From an uncultured Clostridia bacterium (GTDB lineage: Bacteria; Bacillota; Clostridia; Oscillospirales; Acutalibacteraceae), in NCBI GenBank assembly GCA_947572385.1, contig CANPBX010000002.1, positions 1-64,000 on the forward strand: a stretch of 64,000 nt of DNA, given 5' to 3'. Both the position numbers and the translations under genes were made by a program. A model generated the notes under the pieces. The model was not told the DNA's origin and did no database searches. It saw nothing but the letters and a program-made list of their open reading frames with translations. Shown piece by piece: positions 1 through 8,676 of this stretch (its first letter is position 1; every line of letters begins with the position of its first letter).

Positions 1-1367
1 TCCTCGTCGGTGGCGTCCAGCCGGCCATAGCGGATGTTGTCCATAATGGTGCCGGAGAAGATAAAGCTGTCCTGAAGCATTATACCCATCTGGGAGCGCA
101 GGGAGTGCAGGGTCACATTCGCGATATCATGGCCGTCCAGGAGCACCTGCCCGCCGGTGAGGTTATAGAAGCGGGACAGCAGGTTTACAACCGTAGTCTT
201 ACCCGCGCCCGTGGGGCCCACCAGGGCTACGGACTCGCCGGGGTTCACGTTCAGATCAAAGTTTTCAAGGACATTCACTGTGCCGTCGTAGGAGAATATA
301 ACATCCTTAAAGGTGACCTGTCCCTTGATTGGCGGCAGCTCAGCGGCATTCGGGGCGTCGTCCACGGTTATGGGCTCATCCATCATCTCGAAGATACGCT
401 CCAGGTAGGCCACGGCGTTTATAAAGGTATTATAGAGGTTTGACAGGTTTAAAAGGGGCTGCCAGAAGCGCCAGGCGTATGAGGACAGGGCGATTATAGT
501 GCCTATCTGCATGGTGGGGCCGAGTACCGTGAGGCCCACGATATACATTGCCCCAACGACCCATACGGAGATATTGTCCACAGAAACCCAAATAAGGTTA
601 GAGGTGTACTGAGCCTTCATCCAGGTGCGGTAGCAGTTCTTATTGAGCCTGTCGTAGATTTCGGCATTCTCCTGCTCCCTGGTAAAGGCCTGTGTTATCT
701 TCATGCCGTCCAGGCTCTCGTGAAGGTAGGCGTTAAGGTTGGAGCTCTTGTTGGATACATCCTGCCAGGCCCTGCGCTGGGCGGGCTTTATTATCATCAC
801 CACTACCAGCAGCAGCGGCACGCCTGCCATAACGACCAGGGACAAACGCACATCGCAGATGAGCATAAAGATGGCGATAAGCACCAGGTTAAATATCTCT
901 AAAACAAAGTTTATGATGCCGTTTGAAAGCGCGTCGGAGACGCTGTTGATATAGTTTATAACTCTTGTAAGTATCTTTCCGTGGGGCCTGTCGTCATAAA
1001 ACTGGAACGGCAGCTTCTGCAAATGGGCAAAGAGGTCCTTGCGGATATCATAAACAATGTCCTGGCCCACGGATATCATGTACTTGCTTCTTGCCCTGCC
1101 GAACATGATGGAGGTGATAATAGCCGCCAGCATACAGACGCTGAGCAGTACGAGCTCCTTCCAGTCCTTATTGGGCACGGACACATTTATACCCCTCTGC
1201 ACCAATAGCGGGCCTACCAGGGCCGCCGCAGCTGAGACTGCGGAATAGAACAGGGACAGCACCATCTTTTTCTTGTGCCTGCCGATATATGTACCGGCCC
1301 TCAAAAGGTGTTTTATATTAAACGGGGTTTCCAGGTTCTCGTCAACGTCAAATCTGTTGCGCGCCAT
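1..1367 (-). CDS. ABC exporter half-transporter, TMD-NBD (C-terminus beyond window)
   Basis: This is the N-terminal part (about 455 residues) of a fused membrane-domain/ATPase ABC exporter subunit. The gene runs off the left edge, so the ABC signature, Walker B and switch histidine are not visible. A six-helix exporter domain (roughly residues 25-320) is followed by an ATPase domain with Walker A (GPTGAGKTT) and a Q-loop (MLQDSFIFSG). Its ATG directly abuts the TGA of the upstream ABC gene, so the two are translationally coupled and probably form a heterodimer. The substrate is unknown; multidrug or lipid export is typical of this family. By analogy with the degenerate partner, this subunit should carry the canonical catalytic residues, but that part is off the window. 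Confidence 0.93.
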   Translation of the reverse strand, partial: MARNRFDVDENLETPFNIKHLLRAGTYIGRHKKKMVLSLFYSAVSAAAALVGPLLVQRGINVSVPNKDWKELVLLSVCMLAAIITSIMFGRARSKYMISVGQDIVYDIRKDLFAHLQKLPFQFYDDRPHGKILTRVINYINSVSDALSNGIINFVLEIFNLVLIAIFMLICDVRLSLVVMAGVPLLLVVVMIIKPAQRRAWQDVSNKSSNLNAYLHESLDGMKITQAFTREQENAEIYDRLNKNCYRTWMKAQYTSNLIWVSVDNISVWVVGAMYIVGLTVLGPTMQIGTIIALSSYAWRFWQPLLNLSNLYNTFINAVAYLERIFEMMDEPITVDDAPNAAELPPIKGQVTFKDVIFSYDGTVNVLENFDLNVNPGESVALVGPTGAGKTTVVNLLSRFYNLTGGQVLLDGHDIANVTLHSLRSQMGIMLQDSFIFSGTIMDNIRYGRLDATDE

Positions 1368-3137
1368 TCAGCCCACCTCCTTCTCAGCTTCATCCTGTCC
1401 GTTCTGTAGGAGGAATACCTCCCTATAGTACCCGGGCTTCCGAGACAGCTCCTGGTGAGTGCCAATGTCCGTGATACGCCCGTTCTCAATAACAACTACC
1501 TTGTCAGCCCGCTTGGTGGTGGATATGCGCTGGGCGACGATTATCTTCGTGCAGGGGAAGTCAAGGCCTGCAAGCTGCCCCTGTATGTACTTCTCGGTCT
1601 CCAGGTCAACGGCGCTGGTGGTGTCGTCCAGTATCAGTATGCTCGGCCGCACAGCCAAGGCTCTTGCCAGGGCTATCCTCTGCTTCTGCCCACCTGAAAG
1701 GCCGGTGCCGCGCTCCCCTATCACCGTATCGAAGCCCTCGGTCAGCTTTTCGGCAAAGTCCACATCCGCCATCTTCGCATAGCGCTTCACCTCTTCCTCG
1801 GGCATGGAGCTGTCGCCGTAGGCTATATTGCCGTCCACCGAGTCCGAGAACAGGAACACATCCTGGGTGGCAATGCCTATAGACGAGCGCAGGGACTGCA
1901 GATCATACCGTCTTACCGGCACTCCGTCTATGGACACCTCTCCGCTCGTCACATCCGCAAAGCGGGGTATAAGGCTTATAAGGGATGTCTTGCCGGCGCC
2001 TGTGGGGCCCATGATGGCTACGGTCTCCCCGGGGTTTACCGTGAGGTCAATGTCCCTGAGCACCTCGTTTCCGTGGAGCCTGAGGCCCGCGGATTTAAAC
2101 TGTATCTCCCCCTTAATGCGGCCCTTAGGCTTTACTGCATCCGGCCTTGACACTACGGTGGACTTGGCGTAGTACAGCTCGATTATCTTGCCGCAGCTGG
2201 CAAAGAAGCGCTGGAGGTCGTTAAGGTGCATACCCAGCATGCGCATGGGGTCAGAGAGGGTCCAGGTCAGGCCGTTGAACATTGTAAAGGTGCCTATGGT
2301 TATCCTGCCGTTGATAAGGAAAATGCCCCCCACCAACAGTACGGCTATAGACAGCGACTGGCTCAGGGTCTCTATATATGGGCTGAACTTCAGCCATAGC
2401 AATGATGACGTCTTGTTGGCCTCCCTATAGGCCTGGTTCTTCTCATCAAAGCGCTCTATCTCGTAGTCCTCCCGGGCGAAGGCCTTTACCACCCGGTTGC
2501 CGGCGATGTTCTCCTGGGCGGCGGTGTTGAGGCTTGAGAGCTTTTCCCGCACGTCTACATACAGGGGGCGCACCCGCTTTGAGAACATATAGGTCAGGAA
2601 GAAGATAAACGGGGTCACGGCCAGCATGGTCAGGGCGAACTGCCAGTCGGTGACTAAAAATGTGATGGCCGTGGTGAAGAAAAGCACCGTGCAGCTTATA
2701 AGCTGGCGTATGACCCAGCAGACCGCGTGGCGTATCATGTCCATGTCGCCGGTGAGACGGGTCATCAGGTCACCGGTGCGGTAGGTCCCGTAGAAGGCCT
2801 GGTCCTGCTCCTGCATGTTCTTGTACAGATCCCGGCGCAGCTCGTAAATAAGCTTCTGGGAGCAAGTCTCATACATCATTATCTGCAGATACCCGTACCC
2901 CGTGCGGAACAGCACAAAGCCCACCAGTATTGCTACGAGCACGATCAGCTCGTGCATGGCCTCCGGGGTCACTACGCCCGATTCCTGCAAAGGGTTGAAC
3001 ACTGTGTCCATTATCCTGGCGGTTATCATGGAGTTGCCCAGGGCCAGGACAGCCAGGGCGGCGGTGGAAAACAGGGCGAACACATACCGGCGGTGGCTGC
3101 CCGCCATGCGTGCCCATACCCATCTCAGCTGGAACAT
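1368..3137 (-). CDS. ABC exporter half-transporter with degenerate nucleotide site
   Basis: This 589-residue fused TMD-NBD exporter subunit has a transmembrane region over about residues 17-320, Walker A at 377-385, signature LSGGQ at 480-484 and Walker B at about 500-505. Two catalytic positions are non-canonical. Asp505 replaces the usual Glu after Walker B, and Gln536 replaces the switch-loop His (IIVAQRIST). This is the known signature of the degenerate half of heterodimeric exporters of the BmrCD, LmrCD and TM287/288 type. The start has a strong GAGGAGGG ribosome site 8 nt upstream. It is the first gene of a two-gene operon and its stop abuts the start of the partner. The transported substrate cannot be read from the sequence. 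Confidence 0.93.
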   Translation of the reverse strand: MFQLRWVWARMAGSHRRYVFALFSTAALAVLALGNSMITARIMDTVFNPLQESGVVTPEAMHELIVLVAILVGFVLFRTGYGYLQIMMYETCSQKLIYELRRDLYKNMQEQDQAFYGTYRTGDLMTRLTGDMDMIRHAVCWVIRQLISCTVLFFTTAITFLVTDWQFALTMLAVTPFIFFLTYMFSKRVRPLYVDVREKLSSLNTAAQENIAGNRVVKAFAREDYEIERFDEKNQAYREANKTSSLLWLKFSPYIETLSQSLSIAVLLVGGIFLINGRITIGTFTMFNGLTWTLSDPMRMLGMHLNDLQRFFASCGKIIELYYAKSTVVSRPDAVKPKGRIKGEIQFKSAGLRLHGNEVLRDIDLTVNPGETVAIMGPTGAGKTSLISLIPRFADVTSGEVSIDGVPVRRYDLQSLRSSIGIATQDVFLFSDSVDGNIAYGDSSMPEEEVKRYAKMADVDFAEKLTEGFDTVIGERGTGLSGGQKQRIALARALAVRPSILILDDTTSAVDLETEKYIQGQLAGLDFPCTKIIVAQRISTTKRADKVVVIENGRITDIGTHQELSRKPGYYREVFLLQNGQDEAEKEVG

Positions 3138-3198
3138 TCTAAAATCCCTCCTCTGCTTTTAGCAGGGCCCCTTCCGGGGCGTTTATAAAACTTCAACC

Positions 3199-3226
3199 AT
3201 TTTAGCTAAAGTAGAAAAAAATGCAA
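3199..3226 (-). promoter_or_regulatory. Predicted promoter of the ABC exporter pair
   Basis: Read on the minus strand, TTGCAT (3226-3221) and TAAAAT (3204-3199) are separated by 16 bp in an AT-rich gap. The -10 ends about 60 bp upstream of the ABC start at 3137. No operator is evident. Confidence 0.5.
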
Positions 3227-3305
3227 GAGGTTTTGCAAAAAAATTTATTTTTCAGCAGGTTGGCAAGTTTTTGCCCACTAAAGTTTTTTCTTATGGGCAT
3301 AATTG

Positions 3306-3340
3306 GATCCCCGCCCTCCATCTATAGGAAAGCGGGGATC
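3306..3340 (-). terminator. Inverted repeat downstream of thrS
   Basis: The 9-bp perfect arms GATCCCCGC and GCGGGGATC flank a 17-nt loop just past the thrS stop. No T-run follows directly on either strand, so this is a weak or non-canonical terminator, or only an mRNA 3' end stabiliser. Confidence 0.4.
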
Positions 3341-3360
3341 TTCACTTGATCAAGCAGATG

Positions 3361-5265
3361 TTATTTTAACTCTTTCGTCTCTATCTCCTTCTGGGCCATG
3401 TCAATAAACGCCTGTGCGTCCATAAGCCCCAGGTCGCCCTCCCTGCGGTGGCGCACTGAAATCCCTGCGGACTCGATCTCCTTGTCGCCAACCACCAGCA
3501 TGTATGGGGTCTGATGCACCTGGGCCTCGCGGATCTTGTAGCCGGTCTTCTCGCTCCTAAGGTCGCACTCTACTCTCAGCCCGGCCTCCTCCAGCTTTGA
3601 GGTGAGGGCCTTGGCATAGCCGTGGTGCCGCTCGGAAATGGGCAGGACCACCGCCTGGACGGGGCTGAGCCACAGGGGGAACTTGCCCGCCAGATGCTCG
3701 GTGATAACGCCGATAAAGCGCTCGATGGAGCCCAGCACCACCCGGTGTATCATCACCGGCCGGTGCTTCTGGCCGTCCTCGCCGGTGTACTCCAGCTGGA
3801 AGCGCTCGGGCAGCTGGCTGTCAAGCTGTATGGTCCCGCACTGCCAGGTACGGCCCAGGGAGTCGGCGATGTGGAAATCGAGCTTCGGGCCGTAGAAGGC
3901 GCCGTCGCCCTCGTTTATCACGAAGTCCTTGCCCATGGCGGTAATGGCCTGCTTTAATATATCCTGGTTCTTCTCCCACTCCTCCACGGTGCCGATATGG
4001 TCCTCGGGCATAGTCGAGAGCTCGATGGTGTAGTTGAGGCCGAAGGTGGAGTATACCTCGTCAAACAGGCGCACGGTCTCCTGGATAACGTCCAGCATCT
4101 GGTCCGGGGTCATAAAGATGTGCGCGTCGTCCTGGGTGAAGCAGCGCACCCGGAACAGGCCGTGCAGGGTGCCGGAGAGCTCGTGGCGGTGGACAAGGCC
4201 CAGTTCTCCCACCCTCATGGGCAGCTCCCTGTAGGAATGGGGCTCGTTCGCGTAGACAAGCATACCGCCGGGGCAGTTCATGGGCTTTATGCCGAAATTT
4301 GTCTCGTCGATAACGGTGGTGTACATATTGTCCTTATAGTGCTCCCAGTGGCCGCTGCGCTCCCAGAGCTGGCGGTTGAGCATGATGGGGGTGCTTATCT
4401 CCATATAGCCGTACTTCTTGTGGACCGCCCGCCAGTAGTCGATAAGCAGGTTCTTCAGCACCATGCCCTTGGACAGGAAGAAGGGGAAGCCCGGGCCCTC
4501 GTCCCGGAGCATGAAGAGGCCCTGTTCCCGGCCTATTTTGCGGTGGTCCCGCTTCTTGGCCTCCTCCAGCATCTGTAAATGCTCCTCAAGCTGGCTTGCC
4601 TTGGGGAAGGAGATGCCGTAAATTCTGGTGAGCATTTTCTTTGTGGAGTCCCCCCGCCAGTAGGCCCCGGTTATGGAGGTGAGCTTCACGGCCCTTACCC
4701 CGCCGGTGCTCATCAGGTGGGGACCGGCGCACAGGTCGCAGAAGTCCCCCTGCTCATAGAAGCTTATCTTCTCGCCGTTCCCGCTGTGCTCCTCGATAAG
4801 CTCCTGCTTGTACTCCTGGCCGGACATCTTCTCCATGGCGGCAGACGGCTCCAGCTCGAAGCGGGTAAGCGACCTGTTCTCCTTGATTATCTTCTTTATC
4901 TCCTCTTCTATCCTGGGAAGGTCGTCGGGGGAGATGGGGGCGGGCAGGTCGAAGTCGTAGTAGAAACCGTTGTCAATGGCCGGGCCGATAGCAAATTTAG
5001 TGCCCGGGTACAGCCGGCCCACGGCCTGGGCCAGTATATGGGAGGTGGTATGCCAGTAGGCCTTCTTGCCGTCCTGGTCGTCGAAGGTGAGTATCTCCAG
5101 TTTGCAGTCCTCTGTGATGGGCGTGCGCAGGTCGCATACTGCGTCGTCAACTCTAGCGGCGCAGGCAGACTTATACAGCCCCATGCCGATGGACTTTGCT
5201 ACCTCAGCGGGGGTCACCCCCCTCTCGAACTCCTTTGGCTGGCCCTTTAGGTCAATGGTGATCAT
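3361..5265 (-). CDS. thrS: Threonyl-tRNA synthetase
   Basis: This class II synthetase charges tRNA-Thr with threonine. The 634-residue product starts at MITIDLKGQ, where AAAGGAG lies 9 nt upstream; a longer reading would begin inside the leader terminator. The order is an N-terminal TGS domain (about 1-64), the tRNA-SAD editing domain, the catalytic core with the MNCPGGM zinc-ligand motif and the RVRCFTQDDAHIF segment, and a C-terminal anticodon-binding domain. The length is normal for the family. The gene is monocistronic and sits behind a T-box leader, so expression should rise when tRNA-Thr is uncharged. Confidence 0.98.
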   Translation of the reverse strand: MITIDLKGQPKEFERGVTPAEVAKSIGMGLYKSACAARVDDAVCDLRTPITEDCKLEILTFDDQDGKKAYWHTTSHILAQAVGRLYPGTKFAIGPAIDNGFYYDFDLPAPISPDDLPRIEEEIKKIIKENRSLTRFELEPSAAMEKMSGQEYKQELIEEHSGNGEKISFYEQGDFCDLCAGPHLMSTGGVRAVKLTSITGAYWRGDSTKKMLTRIYGISFPKASQLEEHLQMLEEAKKRDHRKIGREQGLFMLRDEGPGFPFFLSKGMVLKNLLIDYWRAVHKKYGYMEISTPIMLNRQLWERSGHWEHYKDNMYTTVIDETNFGIKPMNCPGGMLVYANEPHSYRELPMRVGELGLVHRHELSGTLHGLFRVRCFTQDDAHIFMTPDQMLDVIQETVRLFDEVYSTFGLNYTIELSTMPEDHIGTVEEWEKNQDILKQAITAMGKDFVINEGDGAFYGPKLDFHIADSLGRTWQCGTIQLDSQLPERFQLEYTGEDGQKHRPVMIHRVVLGSIERFIGVITEHLAGKFPLWLSPVQAVVLPISERHHGYAKALTSKLEEAGLRVECDLRSEKTGYKIREAQVHQTPYMLVVGDKEIESAGISVRHRREGDLGLMDAQAFIDMAQKEIETKELK

Positions 5266-5292
5266 AGCTTTTCTCCTTTCTGCCGGGACAGT

Positions 5293-5346
5293 AAAAAGCC
5301 GCCCCAGCGTAAGAGCCCGCATAAAGCAGGGCCCTCCCCTGGGGCG
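5293..5346 (-). terminator. Leader terminator of the thrS T-box
   Basis: On the minus strand CGCCCCAG pairs with CTGGGGCG around an inner partial stem and is followed by a T5 run. It lies between the T-box sequence and the thrS ribosome site, as expected for the terminator half of a T-box switch. Confidence 0.8.
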
Positions 5347-5581
5347 ACGCAAGCCTTCACTGTGAAAAATTTAAGGCGCACCGCGGTTCCACCCGGATTC
5401 AAGACCTTACTGGCGCAAAGTCTCCTCTAAGGCCTGTAACGGGGCCGTCCGTCTGTCCTTTCGGCAGCTGCTCCAAGGCGGTACCGAAACCACGCCCGCC
5501 GCCCGCGCTCTCAGCCCTTGGCGCGTGCTCTCTGGCGCGGGGAAAAATAGTTCCGGCGTCCTCTTCTCCGCATTTTTATTA
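5293..5581 (-). promoter_or_regulatory. T-box leader (tRNA-Thr sensing) of thrS
   Basis: The minus strand carries the conserved T-box core GGGTGGAACCGCGG (complement at 5381-5394), preceded by about 190 nt of structured leader and followed by a terminator. The variable base in TGGA would pair with a U discriminator base. I infer a threonine specifier because the leader serves thrS. An ACC lies in a plausible specifier position, but I did not fold Stem I. Confidence 0.9.
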
Positions 5582-5587
5582 CCTAAG

Positions 5588-5616
5588 ATTATAGCGTTGC
5601 CGGCGGAAAATGTCAA
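5588..5616 (-). promoter_or_regulatory. Predicted promoter of the thrS leader
   Basis: TTGACA (5616-5611) and TATAAT (5593-5588) are both perfect consensus hexamers at 17-bp spacing on the minus strand. The -35 overlaps the last codons of the upstream methyltransferase gene. Confidence 0.85.
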
Positions 5617-6266
5617 GAGTTTTTGCGCTTTGGCAGAAGATAGTATCTGACGGAGGATCCCCGGCTGTCGTCAAAGGTCTCAAGCTTTACCTTGAATCCC
5701 GCCTCCTCAAAAAGATACCCGGACACCGGGTGGTTATACACCGCCCAGATATCCCTGTTTCTCCTCTCCTGGCTCTCCAGCATAAATTCTATCACCTTCT
5801 CAAATACCGGCGGGCCGAAGGGGTTAAAAAAGTAAAACAGGTCATAGTCGTCGTAGTCGCTGTACTCCATGGCGTTGCCATAGATGACCTGGGCGTTGAG
5901 CTTCAGCTTTTCCATGTTCCTGCGGCCTATTTTCAGCAGGTCCTGGTCCAATTCCAGGCCCGCTACTTTTTTATATCCCATCTGGGCGGCACATTTCAGG
6001 CACATGCCCTTGCCGCAGCCTAGGTCGATAAAGCCGGTCTTCGTCGGTTCCAGTGGAACAGTGCCTAAAATCCGGCGCATTTCCTTCTCGTCGGTCATGC
6101 TGTAGCCGTGATAGTGCTCTACATTGCGCTGCAACTCCCCTACATATACCATGCTGAAGTCCAGGCCGCGAAGTTTCTCTCCTATGTAGTTGACGAAAAA
6201 CTTCGCCCAGCGCCTTGTACGCACGGTGAACTTATAATTGCCTGTCGGTATACTTTGATTACCCAT
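5613..6266 (-). CDS. Class I SAM-dependent methyltransferase
   Basis: The 217-residue protein has a Rossmann-type SAM-binding motif I (FIDLGCGKGMCL, about residues 79-90), an acidic residue at the end of strand beta2 (LELDQD) and an NPFG motif in the motif IV region. The N-terminal 60 residues look basic and may form a substrate-binding cap. The substrate is unknown. AGGAGG precedes the ATG by 10 nt. The gene has its own consensus promoter and is divergent from the XRE repressor, whose operator lies in the shared intergenic region, so the repressor might also control it. Confidence 0.85.
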   Translation of the reverse strand: MGNQSIPTGNYKFTVRTRRWAKFFVNYIGEKLRGLDFSMVYVGELQRNVEHYHGYSMTDEKEMRRILGTVPLEPTKTGFIDLGCGKGMCLKCAAQMGYKKVAGLELDQDLLKIGRRNMEKLKLNAQVIYGNAMEYSDYDDYDLFYFFNPFGPPVFEKVIEFMLESQERRNRDIWAVYNHPVSGYLFEEAGFKVKLETFDDSRGSSVRYYLLPKRKNS

Positions 6267-6313
6267 TGCTTGTCAGCCTCCTCGTTTTCTTTGTGCCTCA
6301 TCATTTCCCATTT

Positions 6314-6342
6314 AGTATACACCAGGCAATGGAAAAAGTCAA
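6314..6342 (-). promoter_or_regulatory. Predicted promoter of the methyltransferase gene
   Basis: On the minus strand TTGACT (6342-6337) and TATACT (6319-6314) are separated by exactly 17 bp. It sits about 50 bp upstream of the ATG at 6266 and about 17 bp from the edge of the XRE inverted repeat. Confidence 0.8.
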
Positions 6343-6358
6343 CTATTTCGGTATAAAA

Positions 6359-6406
6359 TCCTGTAATAGTGGAACAGAATCCTGTAGAGTGTCCACTATT
6401 ACAGGA
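6359..6406. promoter_or_regulatory. Candidate operator of the XRE repressor
   Basis: A perfect 15-bp inverted repeat, TCCTGTAATAGTGGA (6359-6373) and its complement (6392-6406), flanks an 18-nt spacer. The spacer contains a third partial half-site: AATCCTGTA occurs at both 6357 and 6378. It lies 16 bp before the XRE start codon, which suggests autorepression. It could also act as an RNA hairpin near the ribosome site. Confidence 0.65.
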
Positions 6407-6421
6407 CAAAGGAGCGGTAAA

Positions 6422-6724
6422 ATGTATATGCCTGAAATTGGGGAGAGAATAAAGCAGCTTCGCATGCAGAGAGGTATTTCCCAGGTACAACTGGCCCAGC
6501 ACCTGGGAATATCGAAATCCGTAGTGAGCTCATATGAAAACGCCGTGCACTTCCCTCCATATGATATACTGCTAAAGATGGCCTGGCTTTTCGGGGTGAG
6601 CACGGACTATATATTGGGGGCAGCGGGCAACCGTGCGCTTAATGTGGACGGACTCACCGAGGTCCAGATCGAGGCGGTAATGAGGATAGTTGACGAGCTC
6701 AGGGGGGTAAACCGGGAGAAATGA
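6422..6724 (+). CDS. XRE-family helix-turn-helix repressor
   Basis: The 100-residue protein has a Cro/C1-type helix-turn-helix over about residues 6-62 (IGERIKQLRMQRGISQVQLAQ, then the recognition helix at KSVVSSYENAV), ending in the typical GVSTDYILG. A short C-terminal tail may mediate dimerisation. The start is MYMPEIGE: AAGGAG lies 7 nt upstream, whereas a longer in-frame reading would cross the operator palindrome. The target genes are not known. Autoregulation is the simplest inference from the upstream inverted repeat. It is followed by a bidirectional terminator. Confidence 0.9.
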   Translation: MYMPEIGERIKQLRMQRGISQVQLAQHLGISKSVVSSYENAVHFPPYDILLKMAWLFGVSTDYILGAAGNRALNVDGLTEVQIEAVMRIVDELRGVNREK

Positions 6725-6750
6725 AAAGGGAGCCTTCCGGCTCCCTTTTT
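6724..6750. terminator. Bidirectional terminator between XRE gene and ABC pair
   Basis: GGGAGCC-TTCC-GGCTCCC is flanked by A4 on the left and T5 on the right, so it can stop transcription from both convergent units. Confidence 0.9.
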
Positions 6751-6765
6751 CCGTGCTATTTTGAT

Positions 6766-8676
6766 TTACTCCAGCTCAAAGGCCCCGGTATAAAGCTGAT
6801 AATACTTCCCGTGTTGTGCGATCAGCTCCTCATGGGTCCCCCGCTCAATTATCCGCCCCAGCTCCAGCACCATAATGCTGTCGGAGTTCTGGACAGTCGA
6901 GAGCCTGTGGGCGATAACAAACACCGTTCGCCCCTGCATAAGCCCATCCATGCCTCTCTGCACCAGCCGCTCTGTGCGGGTGTCGATGGATGATGTGGCC
7001 TCGTCCAGAACCATGACCGGCGGGTCGGCTACGGCTGCCCGCGCAATGCTCAGAAGCTGGCGCTGGCCCTGGGAAAGGCTGCCCCCGTCGCCGGTGAGTT
7101 CCGTGTCGTAGCCCTCGGGCAGGCGCCGGATAAAGCCGTCGGCGTTGGCAAGCCTTGCCGCGGCCTCTACCTCCTCGTCCGTCGCGTCCAGCTTGCCGTA
7201 GCGGATATTCTCCCTTACAGTGCCGGTAAAGAGGTTGGTTTCCTGGAGCACCACTCCCAGGGAGCGGCGCAGGTCCGGCTTCCTTATCTTGTTGATATTT
7301 ATTCCGTCATAGCGTATCTTTCCATCGGCTATATCGTAAAAGCGGTTGATAAGGTTGGTGATCGTTGTCTTTCCGGCTCCTGTGGCGCCGACAAAGGCGA
7401 TCTTCTTTCCGGGCTGGGCATCGATGTCTATGTTGTGCAGGACCAGCTTCTCCTCGCTGTAGCCGAAGTCCACGTCCAGCAGCTCCACCTCGCCGGTGAG
7501 CCTTGTATAGGTGACGGTGCCGTCCTCCTTATGAGGGTGCTTCCAGGCCCAGGTGCCGGTGCGCTCGAGGGTCTCTGTGAGCACGCCGTCCACCTCTTTG
7601 GCGTTCACCAGGGTGACATAGCCCTCGTCCTGCTCGGGCTCTTCGTCCATCATCTCGAAGATCCGCTCTGCGCCCGCCAGGGCCATGACGATAGTGTTGA
7701 ACTGCTGGGCTACCTGTCCGATGGGCATTGTGAAGCTGCGGCTAAGCTGCAGGAAGGCCGCTATCCCTCCAAGTGTCAGGCCGCCCACGCCGCCTATAGC
7801 CAAGGCGCCTCCCGCTATTGCAATGAGTGCATACTGCAGATGCCCCAGGTTGTTCATCACAGGGCCCATAATATTGGCAAAGCTGTTGGCCCGGGCCGAG
7901 TCGCTTCTGAGCTGGTCGTTCAGCCTGTCGAAACCGGCCTTGGCGTGCTCCTCATGGCAGAATACCTTTATCACCTTCTGGCCGGTCACCATCTCCTCTA
8001 TGAAGCCGTTGATCGCGCCAAGGGACTTCTGCTGGCGCACGAAATACTTGCCAGACATGCCGCCTATCTTCCCGGTAAGCACCAGCATAAGGGCAACTAC
8101 CACCAGCACAAGCGCCGTCAGCGGTATGCTCGTGCTCACCATGGCGATGAATACCGACACCAGGGTTATCACCGTGTTGAATAGCTGCGGTATGCTCTGG
8201 GAAATAAGCATACGCAGGGTGTCGGTGTCGTTGGTGTACCGGCTCATGATATCGCCGTGGGTATGGGTATCAAAGTATTTTATAGGAAGGTGCTGCATAT
8301 GGGAGAAGAGGTCGTCCCTTATGTCCTTCAGTATACCCTGGGAGACGTTCACCATCAGCCAGTTATAGGTAAACGTGGTGGCAACTCCTATCAGGTATAT
8401 CAGCGCCATAGTGCCAATGGCCTTTAAAAGGCCGGTGAATACCGGGGGTTCCATAGCGAGCAGGGGCTCGATATAATCGTCTATCAGGGTCTTTAAGAAC
8501 ATGGAGCCCATGACCCCCGCAAGAGCGCTGATAAGTATACAGACCAGCACCACTGCCATGCGTATCCTGTTGGGGGCATCCATATAGCTGAGAAGTCGCT
8601 TGATGACCTTCCCCTGATTCTTCGGCTTTGGCCTGTTCTTGGCGTAGGCTGCGCCCATTGGTCCTCTAGGAGGCAT
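6766..8676 (-). CDS. ABC exporter half-transporter, canonical ATPase site
   Basis: This 636-residue fused TMD-NBD subunit is the second gene of a MarR-ABC-ABC operon. Six transmembrane helices are followed by an ATPase domain with Walker A (GATGAGKTT), signature LSQGQ, Walker B with the catalytic Glu (VMVLDEATSSID) and the switch His (VFVIAHRLST). An insertion of about 40 residues precedes the ATPase domain (around VTLVNAKEVDG...EDGTVTYTRL), a feature seen in the larger partner of some heterodimers. The ATG overlaps the upstream ABC gene by 11 nt with AAAGGAG 9 nt before it. Substrate unknown; drug or peptide export is plausible given the MarR control. Confidence 0.94.
   Translation of the reverse strand: MPPRGPMGAAYAKNRPKPKNQGKVIKRLLSYMDAPNRIRMAVVLVCILISALAGVMGSMFLKTLIDDYIEPLLAMEPPVFTGLLKAIGTMALIYLIGVATTFTYNWLMVNVSQGILKDIRDDLFSHMQHLPIKYFDTHTHGDIMSRYTNDTDTLRMLISQSIPQLFNTVITLVSVFIAMVSTSIPLTALVLVVVALMLVLTGKIGGMSGKYFVRQQKSLGAINGFIEEMVTGQKVIKVFCHEEHAKAGFDRLNDQLRSDSARANSFANIMGPVMNNLGHLQYALIAIAGGALAIGGVGGLTLGGIAAFLQLSRSFTMPIGQVAQQFNTIVMALAGAERIFEMMDEEPEQDEGYVTLVNAKEVDGVLTETLERTGTWAWKHPHKEDGTVTYTRLTGEVELLDVDFGYSEEKLVLHNIDIDAQPGKKIAFVGATGAGKTTITNLINRFYDIADGKIRYDGININKIRKPDLRRSLGVVLQETNLFTGTVRENIRYGKLDATDEEVEAAARLANADGFIRRLPEGYDTELTGDGGSLSQGQRQLLSIARAAVADPPVMVLDEATSSIDTRTERLVQRGMDGLMQGRTVFVIAHRLSTVQNSDSIMVLELGRIIERGTHEELIAQHGKYYQLYTGAFELE

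Noticed and set aside
3622..5250. Several long plus-strand open frames opposite thrS
   Set aside because: They are antisense shadows of a well-conserved synthetase gene, with no recognisable domains.
5407..5616. 69-codon minus-strand frame upstream of thrS
   Set aside because: It lies inside the T-box leader and overlaps its promoter; the composition is that of structured RNA.
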